This document shows, one piece after another, positions 25,718-34,170 of a DNA stretch of 64,000 bases (the first letter of the stretch is position 1; every line of letters starts with the position of its first letter). The stretch is taken from NCBI GenBank assembly GCA_963753185.1, contig CAVWBO010000007.1, forward strand, positions 806,001-870,000, read 5' to 3'. Source of the stretch: SZUA-442 sp963753185. Lineage in GTDB: Bacteria > Actinomycetota > Acidimicrobiia > Spongiisociales > UBA5794. The notes under the pieces were generated by a model. The model worked only from the letters and a program-made list of their open reading frames with translations. It was not told the origin of the DNA and made no database searches. The position numbers were made by a program, and so were the translations under genes.

Positions 25718-25818
25718 CGAGTCAGTGGCGCCGGTCGCTGACCGGGAGTCGATGGGCCGGATCGTCAGATAGCCTTGGCTCCAGGACGATCGAACGTGCC
25801 AGGAGTTGAGGGTCCATC

Positions 25819-27189
25819 ATGGGTCCGGCCAGCCGACGACGTGCGCCACGCACATGGCTGTTCCTGGTCGGCGCCATCCTCGCGTCGGCCCCGCTCGTCA
25901 CCCCCTGGGTTCCGGCGTTCACCGGTACGGCTGAGGCCGTCGACCAACTGGACGACTCCCTCTCCGGGGCTCCCTGGTTCGGCGTCGACGAATCAGGGGA
26001 TCCCGTCGTCGAGCTGTACTTCGTGTACACGACGACGTGCCCCCATTGCAGGGCCGCAATGCCGTTCGTCCAGGAGATGCAGGACACCAGGCCGTGGCTC
26101 CGTGTTTGGTGGCTCGCCGCGGACAGCGGGGATGCCCGGGTCGCGGAGATAGCGACCAGCGTGGCCTCCGCCGCCAACGAGACGATCCGCGGCGTGCCGA
26201 CGTTCCTCTACTGCGGCACGATGACGACCGGATTCGACGACGCCGAGCACGCGGGCGCATCGATCGCGGCAGATCTCGACGCGTGCCACGCAGCGTCCTC
26301 CTCCACCGAGCAGGCGACCACGACGACGACCATCGCAGAAGAGTCGATCGAGGTCCCGGGCGTCGGGGACATCGAGGCCGGCAGTGTCCCGCTTCCCGTG
26401 TTCACGGCCATCGTCGCGGGCCTTGACGCCTTCAACCCGTGCGCATTCTTCGTGCTCCTGTTCCTGTTGAGCCTGCTCGTCCACGCAAGGAGTCGGAGCC
26501 GGATGGCGATCGTCGGGATGACGTTCGTCGTCGTGTCGGGGGTCATGTACTTCGTGTTCATGGCCGCTTGGCTCAACCTGTTCCTCGTCACGGAGAACCT
26601 CAGGATGGTGACCCTCGGGGCGGGAATCGTCGCCGTGGTGCTCGGGATGCTGAGCGCGAAGGACTACTTCGCGCCGGACAAGGGGCCTTCGGTATCGATA
26701 CCCGAGGGTGCAAAGCCAGGGCTGTTCGCCAGGATGCGTGGCCTGCTTTCGATCGACAGGCTGTTCCCTGTGATGATGGCGACGATCGCCCTCGCCGTCG
26801 TCGCGAACAGCTACGAGCTGCTGTGCACGGCAGGCCTCCCGATGGTCTTCACCAGGGTGCTCACCCTCAACGAACTCTCGACGCCCGGCTACTACGGCTA
26901 CCTCGCCCTGTACAACGTCATCTACGTGATCCCGCTCATGGCGATCGTCGGGGTGTTCGTGTGGACGCTGGGATCCCGCAAGCTCCAACCCGCCGAGGGC
27001 CGGACCCTCAAGCTCCTGTCAGGATCGATGATGCTCGGCCTCGGCCTGGTCCTCGTCGGCGCGCCCCAGCTCCTCGAGAGCGTGGGAACGGCGCTCATCG
27101 TCATCGCGCTCGCCATCGGCTTCACGGCGGCGGTCGTGATCATCGATCGGCTGATCGTCCGCCGATCCGACTCGGTCGCGAGTCCCTGA
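25819..27189 (+). CDS. Thioredoxin-like domain fused to a CcdA/DsbD-type membrane domain
   Basis: A 456-residue protein that probably moves electrons across the membrane to extracytoplasmic thiols. After a signal anchor (about 12-30), residues 45-155 form a thioredoxin-like domain with the active site TTTCPHCRAAMPF. A Thr/Glu linker follows (about 157-180). Residues 190-450 have about seven or eight membrane segments with paired cysteines in AFNPCAFF and LLCTAGLP, the redox pair expected of CcdA/DsbD transporters. The order (thioredoxin first) differs from DsbD, where it is C-terminal. AGGAG lies upstream of the ATG at 25819, and a TAGCCT -10 candidate is at 25770-25775. It stands directly upstream of tatB. 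Confidence 0.8.
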   Translation: MGPASRRRAPRTWLFLVGAILASAPLVTPWVPAFTGTAEAVDQLDDSLSGAPWFGVDESGDPVVELYFVYTTTCPHCRAAMPFVQEMQDTRPWLRVWWLAADSGDARVAEIATSVASAANETIRGVPTFLYCGTMTTGFDDAEHAGASIAADLDACHAASSSTEQATTTTTIAEESIEVPGVGDIEAGSVPLPVFTAIVAGLDAFNPCAFFVLLFLLSLLVHARSRSRMAIVGMTFVVVSGVMYFVFMAAWLNLFLVTENLRMVTLGAGIVAVVLGMLSAKDYFAPDKGPSVSIPEGAKPGLFARMRGLLSIDRLFPVMMATIALAVVANSYELLCTAGLPMVFTRVLTLNELSTPGYYGYLALYNVIYVIPLMAIVGVFVWTLGSRKLQPAEGRTLKLLSGSMMLGLGLVLVGAPQLLESVGTALIVIALAIGFTAAVVIIDRLIVRRSDSVASP

Positions 27190-27247
27190 GTCCGACCTCA
27201 GGCGACCGGTGACTCCGAGTCGGACGCCGCCGGGTGGAGACGCGACC

Positions 27248-27253
27248 TACCAT
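27248..27253 (+). promoter_or_regulatory. -10 hexamer TACCAT before tatB
   Basis: TACCAT ends eight bases before the ATG at 27262, with no Shine-Dalgarno sequence. It is a probable near-leaderless start of the tat genes. Confidence 0.5.
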
Positions 27254-27261
27254 CCCGGTCG

Positions 27262-27672
27262 ATGGGCAGCCTGAGCTTCGGAGAGATCCTCACGATCGTG
27301 GTGATCATCCTGATCGTGTTCGGACCGAACCGCCTCCCCGAGTTCGCTCGGAGGGTGGGTGAATTCCTCGCGAAGGTGCGGGGAGTCACGCGTGAGTTCT
27401 CGCGGGCAGTCCAAGCGGAGTACGGCGACGACGCCAAGCCACTCACGGATGTCATGAAGGAGTACGACGGCGTTCGCAAGGACCTCTCGGACGCCGTCGG
27501 TGCCGTCACGGGTTCATCGGGCCCGACCCGTCCAGCCTCCGGTGAACCACCCGATACCGATGCCTCCGAGCCGGACGCGGCGATCACCGACATCACGGCG
27601 TCGAGCGACCTGGATTCAGATCGATCGGCGAAATCCGGTGACGCGACGGACACCGAAGGGCCTGCGGGATGA
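27262..27672 (+). CDS. tatB: Twin-arginine translocase subunit TatB type
   Basis: This 136-residue protein has the TatA/B fold: an N-terminal membrane helix (about 5-21), the hinge FGPNRLPEFARRVGEF, an amphipathic helix, and a long acidic tail. The Gly-Pro hinge and longer tail favour TatB over TatA. With TatC it forms the receptor for folded proteins carrying twin-arginine signals. Its stop overlaps the tatC start by 4 bp (ATGA). Confidence 0.85.
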   Translation: MGSLSFGEILTIVVIILIVFGPNRLPEFARRVGEFLAKVRGVTREFSRAVQAEYGDDAKPLTDVMKEYDGVRKDLSDAVGAVTGSSGPTRPASGEPPDTDASEPDAAITDITASSDLDSDRSAKSGDATDTEGPAG

Positions 27673-28382
27673 CGGCAGGGACTGCGACCTACCTCGGGCA
27701 CCTCGGTGAGCTGCGCGACCGGCTCATCAAATGCTCGATCGCGGTCCTCATCGGATCGGTCATCGGGTTCATCTTCAGCGACCAGGTGCTGTCGTTCCTC
27801 GCCGAGCCGTACCAGGTCGCCGTTCCCGACGCAGGCCTGAGCTTCTTCCGGCCCTCCGAGGCCTTCTCCGTCGTGATGAAGATCTCGCTGTGGACGGGGC
27901 TGATCGTCGCATCGCCGGTCATCCTCTATCAGACGTGGCGCTTCGTCGCGCCGGCCCTGACGGCCCGTGAGAAGAAGTGGGCGATTCCGATCACGGCGAT
28001 CTTCGCCGTGCTGTTCCTCGCGGGGATCACGGTCGGCTATGTCGCACTCGAGCGGGGTCTCGTGTTCCTCCTCGGCTTCGGGGGCGACGCACTCGAACCC
28101 GTGATCGGTGCGGACCTCTACTTCCGATTCGCGATGCGGTTCATCCTCGCGTTCGGCATCGCGTTCGAGTTCCCCGTGTTCCTCTTCTCGGCCGCTGCGT
28201 TCGGAGTCGTCTCTAGCTCTTCGCTGCGATCGAACCGGCGCTGGGCACTCGTGATCATCCTCGTCGTCGCAGCAATCATCACCCCGACCGGTGATCCCTT
28301 GACCCTCCTGATGCTGTCGGCGCCGCTCTACGTGTTCTACGAGCTGACGATCCTCGCCGTACGGTTCATCCTCAAGAAGTGA
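27669..28382 (+). CDS. tatC: Twin-arginine translocase subunit TatC
   Basis: TatC is the signal-peptide receptor of the Tat export channel. The 237-residue protein has six membrane segments and the conserved N-terminal motif HLGELRDRLIK, then FLAEPY, LSFFRPSEAFSVVMKIS and the conserved FEFPVFLF near the third quarter. Length is typical. It is translationally coupled to tatB, and tatA follows 86 bp later with its own ribosome binding site. Confidence 0.95.
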   Translation: MTAGTATYLGHLGELRDRLIKCSIAVLIGSVIGFIFSDQVLSFLAEPYQVAVPDAGLSFFRPSEAFSVVMKISLWTGLIVASPVILYQTWRFVAPALTAREKKWAIPITAIFAVLFLAGITVGYVALERGLVFLLGFGGDALEPVIGADLYFRFAMRFILAFGIAFEFPVFLFSAAAFGVVSSSSLRSNRRWALVIILVVAAIITPTGDPLTLLMLSAPLYVFYELTILAVRFILKK

Positions 28383-28468
28383 GTTCTGCGCCGGGAACCA
28401 TCGTGCCGGAAGGCTGCTCGGCTCGCTAGGGTTTCGATTGGCGGTTCGACAACACCGGAGTGCGCAGC

Positions 28469-28684
28469 ATGCTGAGAAACCTCGGGGGCGGGGAGATCAT
28501 CTTGATCCTCTTGGTCGTGCTGCTCCTGTTCGGCGCCACCCGACTCCCGAAGCTCGCCCGATCGATCGGCCAGTCCGCCCGTGAGCTGCGTGAGGGCTTG
28601 AACGAGGGCGCCACCGACGACGAAGCCTCCGACGTCGAGTCCGAGGATTCCTCGAAACCGACGAACGGCTCCTCACCTACCTGA
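28469..28684 (+). CDS. tatA: Twin-arginine translocase subunit TatA type
   Basis: A 71-residue TatA protein with a membrane helix (about 7-21), the hinge LFGATRLPKLARSIGQSARELREG and a short acidic tail. TatA oligomers form the pore. The Gly-Ala hinge and short tail separate it from the TatB at 27262. I prefer the ATG at 28469 because GGAG at 28457-28460 is well spaced. The GTG at 28460 overlaps that site. A TAGGGT hexamer at 28427-28432 may be its own -10. The order B-C-A is less usual than A-B-C. Confidence 0.85.
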   Translation: MLRNLGGGEIILILLVVLLLFGATRLPKLARSIGQSARELREGLNEGATDDEASDVESEDSSKPTNGSSPT

Positions 28685-28942
28685 CCAGCTGAGGGCCGGA
28701 AGAGCCACGCGGAAGAGCCAGATGGGATGTCGGCTTGGCTGGAGCCCGACAGCTAGGCGTTCGCCCCTACTACTGGACGATTGCACAGTTCTGTAGCCAG
28801 CGCCTGTTGCCGTTCCTCTTCGCCGACGCCGAGGATGAGCGCCAGCACTACACGATTGTCGTGCAGTCAGTTACAGCGCGGCTAGCCGACATCGCCCGCG
28901 ATACCGCCCCGCCGTCACCGTGCCAAGGTTTTTCGGTGCCCT
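28685..28942. other. Intergenic region, no supported gene
   Basis: This 258-bp gap between tatA and the unknown membrane protein holds a short TTG-started reading frame (28735-28974). Its composition is not like the neighbours and it overlaps the next gene, so I do not call it. It marks the left edge of an accessory-looking patch. Confidence 0.4.
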
Positions 28943-30268
28943 TCAGAGTCGGGGGCAGCCGTGCACAGCCATGAGGTTCAGGGCGTTCTGTGCAAAGGCG
29001 TACGCGTGGATCGCGCGGATGTAGGTGGTGCGTTCTGCGAATTCGCGCCAATGCTCAAGCTCGTCTTCGAGCTCCGTACAGTCCATCGTTGCCTGCTGCG
29101 CGACGACTTCGGGCTCACGATGGCGATAGACCCAGGCAACGTCCCCCTCGTGATCCAGAAGCATGTCATCACGCCACGTCCACGTCAGTGACCCCGCGAG
29201 CTCGTCTCGGGTTAGCCTGATCACGCTGCGTGTGAGGTCGCGGTTCAACGCAGGACCGATCTCGACCTCCCATTCGAGGCCCTCATCCACGTTCGGTGGA
29301 AGCGGCGCATCGGGATCCCATATGGTGTTGGTTTCGGGTGACGTGCACCATGGATCGACCGAATCGGCACACCCCCCAAGCTCCCAGGTTCGATACGGAC
29401 CGAGGCCCCTCCCCGTCCCCTCGCATCCGAGCCACGGCGCTCCGATGTCCTCGAGGTACTCGACAGGTTCGAAGAACAGGGGGTTCGGGTAGTTGTGGGC
29501 TGCGCCACCACCCAAACCGAGGAGACGCCAGTGGATGGCATCAGGTTGCTCGAGAGATCCGGACACGAGTAGGTTCACGCTGAACTGGGTTGATTCCGGC
29601 CACGCAGGGACGGACCACTTCACGACGGCGTGATGCGTATCGTCACCAGTAGAAATGCCGTACAGGTACACGTTGTCTACCACGAGGCGGGTACCCGGCC
29701 GACCCATCCATGCACCAGGCATCCATCCGCTGAGCCCTGCAAGGATTTCCTGACGGAGGAAGCCCGGCAACTCGACACAAACCGCCTCAGCCTCAGCTTC
29801 AGCTTCCAACCGCTCCTGTGCGAACTCGGCCATCGTCCTGTCCCGCTGCTCCTGCTGTCGCTCGAGGAGCGCTTCGGTACGAGCAGAGCTGGACACATTC
29901 ACCGATACGGCAGCCATGCCCCCAACAACCGCAAGGGCGACAACGAAAGGAACGAATCCGCCGAGGGCAAGGATCCAGGCCGCAATACCAACCAAGGTTG
30001 CAGGCGCCAGAACCGCCAACCAAGCGGCCTCCGCACTGGGACAGTTCGGCCAGAGCGCACCCTCTCCAAACCCTGAAGGCGGCCCAATGCCGGCGCTGCA
30101 ATAGCCGCTCACGATACTGAAACACCTGACAGCGACCAAAGGCGAGACCACAGCAAGGACAATGGCTCCGGCTTGGGCACCAGCGCTGAGTTGCTTCGAG
30201 CGGACCGCGATCACGACCGGTGGCAACCACAAGGGAATTGCCAACACCATCGCAACCAGAAGCAACAT
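28943..30268 (-). CDS. Multi-pass membrane protein with a large soluble domain, unknown function
   Basis: A 441-residue protein with about four membrane segments in its first 145 residues, a short coiled coil (about 130-165, QQEQRDRTMAEFAQERLEAEAEAE), and a soluble C-terminal domain of about 270 residues rich in Trp, Asp and Cys. I recognise no family. The soluble part contains paired cysteines (WLGCEGTGRG, GGCADSVDPWC) and ends near MAVHGCPRL. Codon choice is less GC-biased than in housekeeping genes here. It lies between tat and a secreted propeller protein in a patch that may have been acquired. Confidence 0.65.
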   Translation of the reverse strand: MLLLVAMVLAIPLWLPPVVIAVRSKQLSAGAQAGAIVLAVVSPLVAVRCFSIVSGYCSAGIGPPSGFGEGALWPNCPSAEAAWLAVLAPATLVGIAAWILALGGFVPFVVALAVVGGMAAVSVNVSSSARTEALLERQQEQRDRTMAEFAQERLEAEAEAEAVCVELPGFLRQEILAGLSGWMPGAWMGRPGTRLVVDNVYLYGISTGDDTHHAVVKWSVPAWPESTQFSVNLLVSGSLEQPDAIHWRLLGLGGGAAHNYPNPLFFEPVEYLEDIGAPWLGCEGTGRGLGPYRTWELGGCADSVDPWCTSPETNTIWDPDAPLPPNVDEGLEWEVEIGPALNRDLTRSVIRLTRDELAGSLTWTWRDDMLLDHEGDVAWVYRHREPEVVAQQATMDCTELEDELEHWREFAERTTYIRAIHAYAFAQNALNLMAVHGCPRL

Positions 30269-30585
30269 GGTCCTGCTCTGATTCTATCAATCCACCGACG
30301 TCGCTCGAGGAAGAGGCCGCGACGCCCGCCAGGGAACGGCCAACAAGAAGGGCGTCGGCAGGGAGCTCAGATGCGGTGCGGCCTCAGCGGCTCATCGCGA
30401 ACGCTTTGGCGAGTTCGTCTGCCGGTGTTGTCGACGGCGAGCGTCGAGGCAATAGGCAGCAGGCGCGGTTGTCGTTGGACTGGATGCCCTGGGCGCCGTG
30501 GGCACGCCGTCGTATGATGGCATTGAGTGGGGCCTGTTGGCCTGTCGCTCTCTTGCAGGCCCCGTGATAGTGAAAGGGGGCCGAC
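30269..30585. other. Intergenic region, no supported gene
   Basis: A 317-bp gap between divergent genes. Several short frames cross it but none has a ribosome site or homology I recognise. AAAGGGG at 30574-30580 is the ribosome binding site of the next gene. On the minus strand a frame ending TPADELAKAFAMSR could be the tail of a decayed gene, but this is weak. Confidence 0.35.
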
Positions 30586-32316
30586 GTGGGGTCTCGCATT
30601 CAGGGGCTCGGCCGGAGTGCATCGTTGTGTTCTGTGGTGGTCCTGGGCGTGGCTTGGGGTGCACTGAGCGGTGTTGGTGCGGTCGCCGTTGCTTCCGATC
30701 CGGGTGAGAACGGTTTGGTGGCGTTCGTGGACTGGGTTCCGGTGGGAGATGGGTCTCCCCGCACGGTCGGGGAGGTCTTCACGATGGATTCTGATGGGTC
30801 TGATCGTCGTCGAGTGACCTCGACAGGTGGTGTGTTTGTCAAGCATGTCGAGGAGGAGGACTACCTCAGTCCCGTGTACACGACGAACGTGGCGCCGGAG
30901 TGGACCCCAGATGGCTCGATGCTCGCGTACCTCCACTTCTCCACCGGGGATGAGTGGGAGGTGCGTTTGCTTGACGTCGCGACGCGGGACGATCGGCTGC
31001 TTTTCGCGGGCTGGAAAGCATCGATGATCAGATGGTCCCCAGACGGTGAGAAGATCGCGTACGGTGATCGGCGCGGCGTATGGGTCTCCGGTGCCGATGG
31101 CAAGAACCCTCATCTCGTGGCCACGTCGAGGGATGGCCTATGGCCCTTGACGTCCGGCATCCATGCCGAGGTGACCAGTGTTCGGTGGTCTCCTGACGGT
31201 GGCCGGATCGCCTATGTTGAGGACACGAGTCAAGGACTTGTGGCGGGGGCTGAGTACCTGTCAGTAGTGACCCTCCAGCCCTTGGGCATCCGTCATGTCT
31301 CCGCCGGAAGCTACGGCATGCACTACGACTGGGCGCCAAACGGAGAGTCCCTGGTTGTCTCGGGTCTCAATGACGACGGCCTCCGTGACGGGCTGGTCGA
31401 GATCAACCTCGGGCCATTCGACACGACCGAGGTTCCGCTCACGAACGACTCGGGGCAGTCACCTGCGTGGTCTCCTGACGGCGCTTCGATCCTCTACGTC
31501 GCCGAAGGGACACTCGCATCGTATGACACATCGACCGGAACCACGGCGCGGGTTTTGGACGGGTTCGATGGGGGAGCGCTCCAATGGCAAACCCTGCTTC
31601 CGCTCCCACGACCGGTGGGGCTCGTCGACAGCCACACCGGTATCTGGAGGATCCCCGACGCCAACAGCTTCGTCAGTTCGTTCTACTACGGGAACCCTGG
31701 TGACACCCCGTTCCTCGGCGATTGGGATTGTGACGGCGAGGCAACACCGGGCCTGTTCCGCATCTCCGACGCGTTTGCGTACTTGCGAAACAGCAACAGC
31801 CAGGGGATCGCCGACATCCGGTTCTTCTTCGGGAACCCCTCCGATGTGCCGTTGGCTGGTGACTTCAACGGTGACGGGTGCGACACCCTCTCGATCTACC
31901 GCCCGTCGAACCAGGCGTTCTACGTCATGAACACTCTTGGCGAGAACGACGGCGGCCTGGGTGATGCTGAGTACTCGTTCATGTTTGGCAACCCTGGGGA
32001 CAAGCCCGTCGTCGGGGACTGGGATGGTGACGGCACCGACGAGATCGGTCTCCACCGTGAATCGACCGGGTTCTTCTACTGGCGGGACACACTGACCACA
32101 GGCACGGCTGACGGACAGTTCTTCTTCGGGGATCCTGGTGATCGGTTCATCGCAGGCGACTGGGGAATTGTCGACACGGTGGACACTCCCGCCGTGTACC
32201 GGCCATCAAACACAACATTCTACTTTCGTGACACCCTGACCCAGGGAAACGCAGACCAACGGTTCCCATGGCCAGGAGCACAAGACAACTGGCTTCCAGT
32301 GGTAGGTAGTGGGTGA
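30586..32316 (+). CDS. Secreted protein: TolB-like propeller plus VCBS/FG-GAP-type repeats
   Basis: A 576-residue exported protein. The signal peptide covers about residues 1-37. Residues 45-340 form a TolB/WD40-like beta-propeller with repeated WSPDG motifs (WTPDGSML, WSPDGEKI, WSPDGGRI, WSPDGASI). Residues 350-575 carry repeats of the type YGNPGDTPFLGDWDCDGE, FGNPSDVPLAGDFNGDGC and FGNPGDKPVVGDWDGDGT, with Asp-rich loops that look like calcium sites. This C-terminal module occurs in secreted proteins of marine Acidimicrobiia, as far as I recall. Its role is unknown; surface binding is plausible. The GTG start follows AAAGGGG. Confidence 0.8.
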   Translation: MGSRIQGLGRSASLCSVVVLGVAWGALSGVGAVAVASDPGENGLVAFVDWVPVGDGSPRTVGEVFTMDSDGSDRRRVTSTGGVFVKHVEEEDYLSPVYTTNVAPEWTPDGSMLAYLHFSTGDEWEVRLLDVATRDDRLLFAGWKASMIRWSPDGEKIAYGDRRGVWVSGADGKNPHLVATSRDGLWPLTSGIHAEVTSVRWSPDGGRIAYVEDTSQGLVAGAEYLSVVTLQPLGIRHVSAGSYGMHYDWAPNGESLVVSGLNDDGLRDGLVEINLGPFDTTEVPLTNDSGQSPAWSPDGASILYVAEGTLASYDTSTGTTARVLDGFDGGALQWQTLLPLPRPVGLVDSHTGIWRIPDANSFVSSFYYGNPGDTPFLGDWDCDGEATPGLFRISDAFAYLRNSNSQGIADIRFFFGNPSDVPLAGDFNGDGCDTLSIYRPSNQAFYVMNTLGENDGGLGDAEYSFMFGNPGDKPVVGDWDGDGTDEIGLHRESTGFFYWRDTLTTGTADGQFFFGDPGDRFIAGDWGIVDTVDTPAVYRPSNTTFYFRDTLTQGNADQRFPWPGAQDNWLPVVGSG

Positions 32317-32433
32317 CGTCACCCTGCCCGTCCAATTGATGCGCCTGTCAGGTTCCTCCCATCTGTGTCAATCCGTACGGGTGGTGAAGCCGGGCTCCTT
32401 CATGGGTTGGTGAATTCGTGAGACGATGCTCGG

Positions 32434-32664
32434 GTGAGGGTTCTCAGCTTCCCGGCTGCCGCAGTCGCCGGGTTCGCGGCATTGATTCTCTTCACTGTGG
32501 TGCTTGCGGGCCTCCTCAAACTGCTCATTGCCCTAGTGCGACAGATGCGCTCGAAATCAGCCATCGAGGTCGCAATCTGGTTCCTGGTGTCAATCCCCGT
32601 GGTGTTCGCGATGCTGTGGGTTGCCGTACTTTGGGCACTCGTCTTTGAGGAGAACTTCGGCTAG
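32434..32664 (+). CDS. Small membrane protein
   Basis: A 76-residue protein with two membrane segments (about 8-33 and 45-70) separated by a basic loop (RQMRSKSAIE). It starts with GTG at 32434. I recognise no family. Upstream is a 117-bp gap after the propeller gene. Confidence 0.5.
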   Translation: MRVLSFPAAAVAGFAALILFTVVLAGLLKLLIALVRQMRSKSAIEVAIWFLVSIPVVFAMLWVAVLWALVFEENFG

Positions 32665-33105
32665 TCCCTCCCCACACCTTGCATTGCGCGTGCGGCCCGC
32701 CGCTCGGGTGCTCGGATCACCTCGTTACGAGACTCTTCGCTTTCGAACTCCAGGCACCGCGTCCGTATCCGGCCCTTGTGAGCACGGGGTCGAAGGTGTC
32801 AGAATCCACGACTTGTGGGGGGCATGGAGCACCATTGCCCATCACGCATGGGTCGCACCCGAAGTTCGTGAAGCAACACTTGTGCCATTTGAGCATCGTC
32901 GAGACGACGAGTCGGCATGACATCGCTACCCATTGGACAACGAGCGCGTCCAGGACGCCCCCGACGCGGCCTTCGAGACCGGTCTTGTCGCGTCGAATCC
33001 CCAAGTGGTCGCGAACGACGCGGACCAGATGCGGACCGGGGTATGAAACCCGATCCCTCGCGCGATCGAGGTGGTCCTGAGCCCCACTGTCACGAGGGCT
33101 TCGTT
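32665..33105. other. Intergenic region with a possible gene remnant
   Basis: I find no complete gene in these 441 bp. From about 32927 to 33044 one plus frame has strong actinobacterial codon bias and a natural-looking sequence (DNERVQDAPDAAFETGLVAS...MRTGV) but begins right after a stop and has no start signal. It may be the tail of a decayed gene. The region ends at tRNA-Phe, a frequent integration site. I see no repeat of the tRNA 3' end near 28.7 kb. Confidence 0.3.
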
Positions 33106-33181
33106 TGGTGGTCAGGGGCGGGATCGAACCGCCGACCCCCGGTTTTTCAGACCGGTGCTCTACCAGCTGAGCTACCTGACC
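33106..33181 (-). tRNA. tRNA-Phe (GAA)
   Basis: A 76-nt cloverleaf with a perfect 7-bp acceptor stem (GGTCAGG/CCTGACC), anticodon loop CTGAAAA with anticodon GAA, T loop TTCGATC and an encoded CCA. It is the last of three co-directional tRNA genes. Confidence 0.95.
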
Positions 33182-33224
33182 GATTCATGACCAACGCCCG
33201 GATCGGGGATCCGAGCGTTGCATG

Positions 33225-33302
33225 TGGCGGGAGCGACGGGATTTGAACCCGCGACCTCCGGCTTGACAGGCCGGCGTGAACTCCAGGCTTCACCACGCCC
33301 CC
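33225..33302 (-). tRNA. tRNA-Asp (GTC)
   Basis: A 78-nt cloverleaf with acceptor GGGGGCG/CGCTCCC (one G-U pair), D stem GTGAA/TTCAC, anticodon loop CTGTCAA (GTC), T loop TTCAAAT and an encoded CCA. Confidence 0.95.
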
Positions 33303-33308
33303 ACGTCG

Positions 33309-33381
33309 TGCCCCCAGGGGAATTCGAATCCCCGTTGCCGCCTTGAAAGGGCGGAGTCCTAGGCCGCTGGACGATGGGGGC
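33309..33381 (-). tRNA. tRNA-Glu (TTC)
   Basis: A 73-nt cloverleaf with acceptor GCCCCCA/TGGGGGC, anticodon loop CTTTCAA (TTC) and T loop TTCGAAT. CCA is not encoded, unlike the Asp and Phe genes downstream. The Glu-Asp-Phe order is common in actinobacteria. Confidence 0.95.
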
Positions 33382-33392
33382 AAGGCGCCCGC

Positions 33393-33398
33393 AGTGTA
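33393..33398 (-). promoter_or_regulatory. -10 hexamer TACACT for the tRNA cluster
   Basis: On the minus strand TACACT lies 11 bases before the 5' end of tRNA-Glu, the expected place for the cluster promoter. No clear -35 is seen. Confidence 0.45.
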
Positions 33399-33482
33399 CA
33401 GAGCCGGACCGGCTACGCCCGGGCAGTATATGCCCCGAGCAGCCGTTGCAGCCACCGGATGCTGCCCATCTCCATCGGGGAG

Positions 33483-33488
33483 TAGTGT
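33483..33488 (+). promoter_or_regulatory. -10 hexamer TAGTGT, leaderless
   Basis: TAGTGT ends seven bases before the ATG at 33496 and sets the start of that gene. Confidence 0.5.
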
Positions 33489-33495
33489 CCCGTGG

Positions 33496-34170
33496 ATGAG
33501 CGAAAGCACCGACACCGATCCCGGTGGAATTGCCCCGCGACGCGACGCGTATGCGACCATCGTCCGCCTGGTCGCGGGTGGCATCGGGGAGGGCATCGAT
33601 CGGCTGCTCGCCATGTCGAACGAGCTCGACGATGCTGACGTCGCGCCCAGCGGCGAGCTCGTCGGACCCATCCATGCCGACCCGCGACTCATGGCAGCAG
33701 TGGGGTGGGTCTCGGAGCTGCCCCAGACCATCAACGCCGTCGGAACCACCAGCTATCGGATGGCGTATCCGGTCATTCGAGTCGCGGGTGTCGCGGTCGA
33801 CACCGCCGCATACCTCGCTTCGGTGACGGGCGTCTCGTCGTTCGTCGCCGGCGTCACCGAGCCGGCGCGCACCGCCCTTGCACAGGAGCGGCTCAGGCTC
33901 TCCGACGTCGGGACGGCCGAATACGCCAGGGGGCGCGTTCTCGCCGTGCGCGCTTTCGAGAGCTCGGTCAACGGCATTGTCGGCCTCCTGAGCGAGTCAG
34001 AGGAACTCGGCGATCTCGTTCGTGAGCAGACGCTCGGCATCACCGGGTCGGCCATCCAGGAGATCCGGGAGACAGGCGCCGCGGCAGACCGCCTCACCGA
34101 GGGGATCTTCAGGCGGCTGGGACGTCGCCCACCGAGGCAGCTCCCTCCGAAGCCGGCGATCGACTCGTGA
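33496..34170 (+). CDS. Protein of unknown function coupled to an RDD membrane protein
   Basis: A 224-residue protein with a largely helical composition. A weakly hydrophobic stretch (about 90-125, SYRMAYPVIRVAGVAVDTAAYLAS) may touch the membrane, but there is no clear transmembrane helix or signal peptide. I recognise no family. The C-terminus is basic (IFRRLGRRPPRQLPPKP). The start is set by TAGTGT seven bases upstream; earlier in-frame codons run into the tRNA-Glu gene. The stop overlaps the next start as GTGA, so it probably works with the RDD protein. Confidence 0.65.
   Translation: MSESTDTDPGGIAPRRDAYATIVRLVAGGIGEGIDRLLAMSNELDDADVAPSGELVGPIHADPRLMAAVGWVSELPQTINAVGTTSYRMAYPVIRVAGVAVDTAAYLASVTGVSSFVAGVTEPARTALAQERLRLSDVGTAEYARGRVLAVRAFESSVNGIVGLLSESEELGDLVREQTLGITGSAIQEIRETGAAADRLTEGIFRRLGRRPPRQLPPKPAIDS

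Noticed and set aside
28735..28974. Short plus ORF after tatA
   Set aside because: TTG start, no ribosome site, no recognisable product, overlaps the next gene.
30367..31113. Minus ORF opposite the propeller gene
   Set aside because: Antisense to strongly supported WSPDG repeats; no start signal.
32717..33004. Minus ORF of 95 codons
   Set aside because: Atypical composition, no ribosome site or hexamer, no similarity I recognise.
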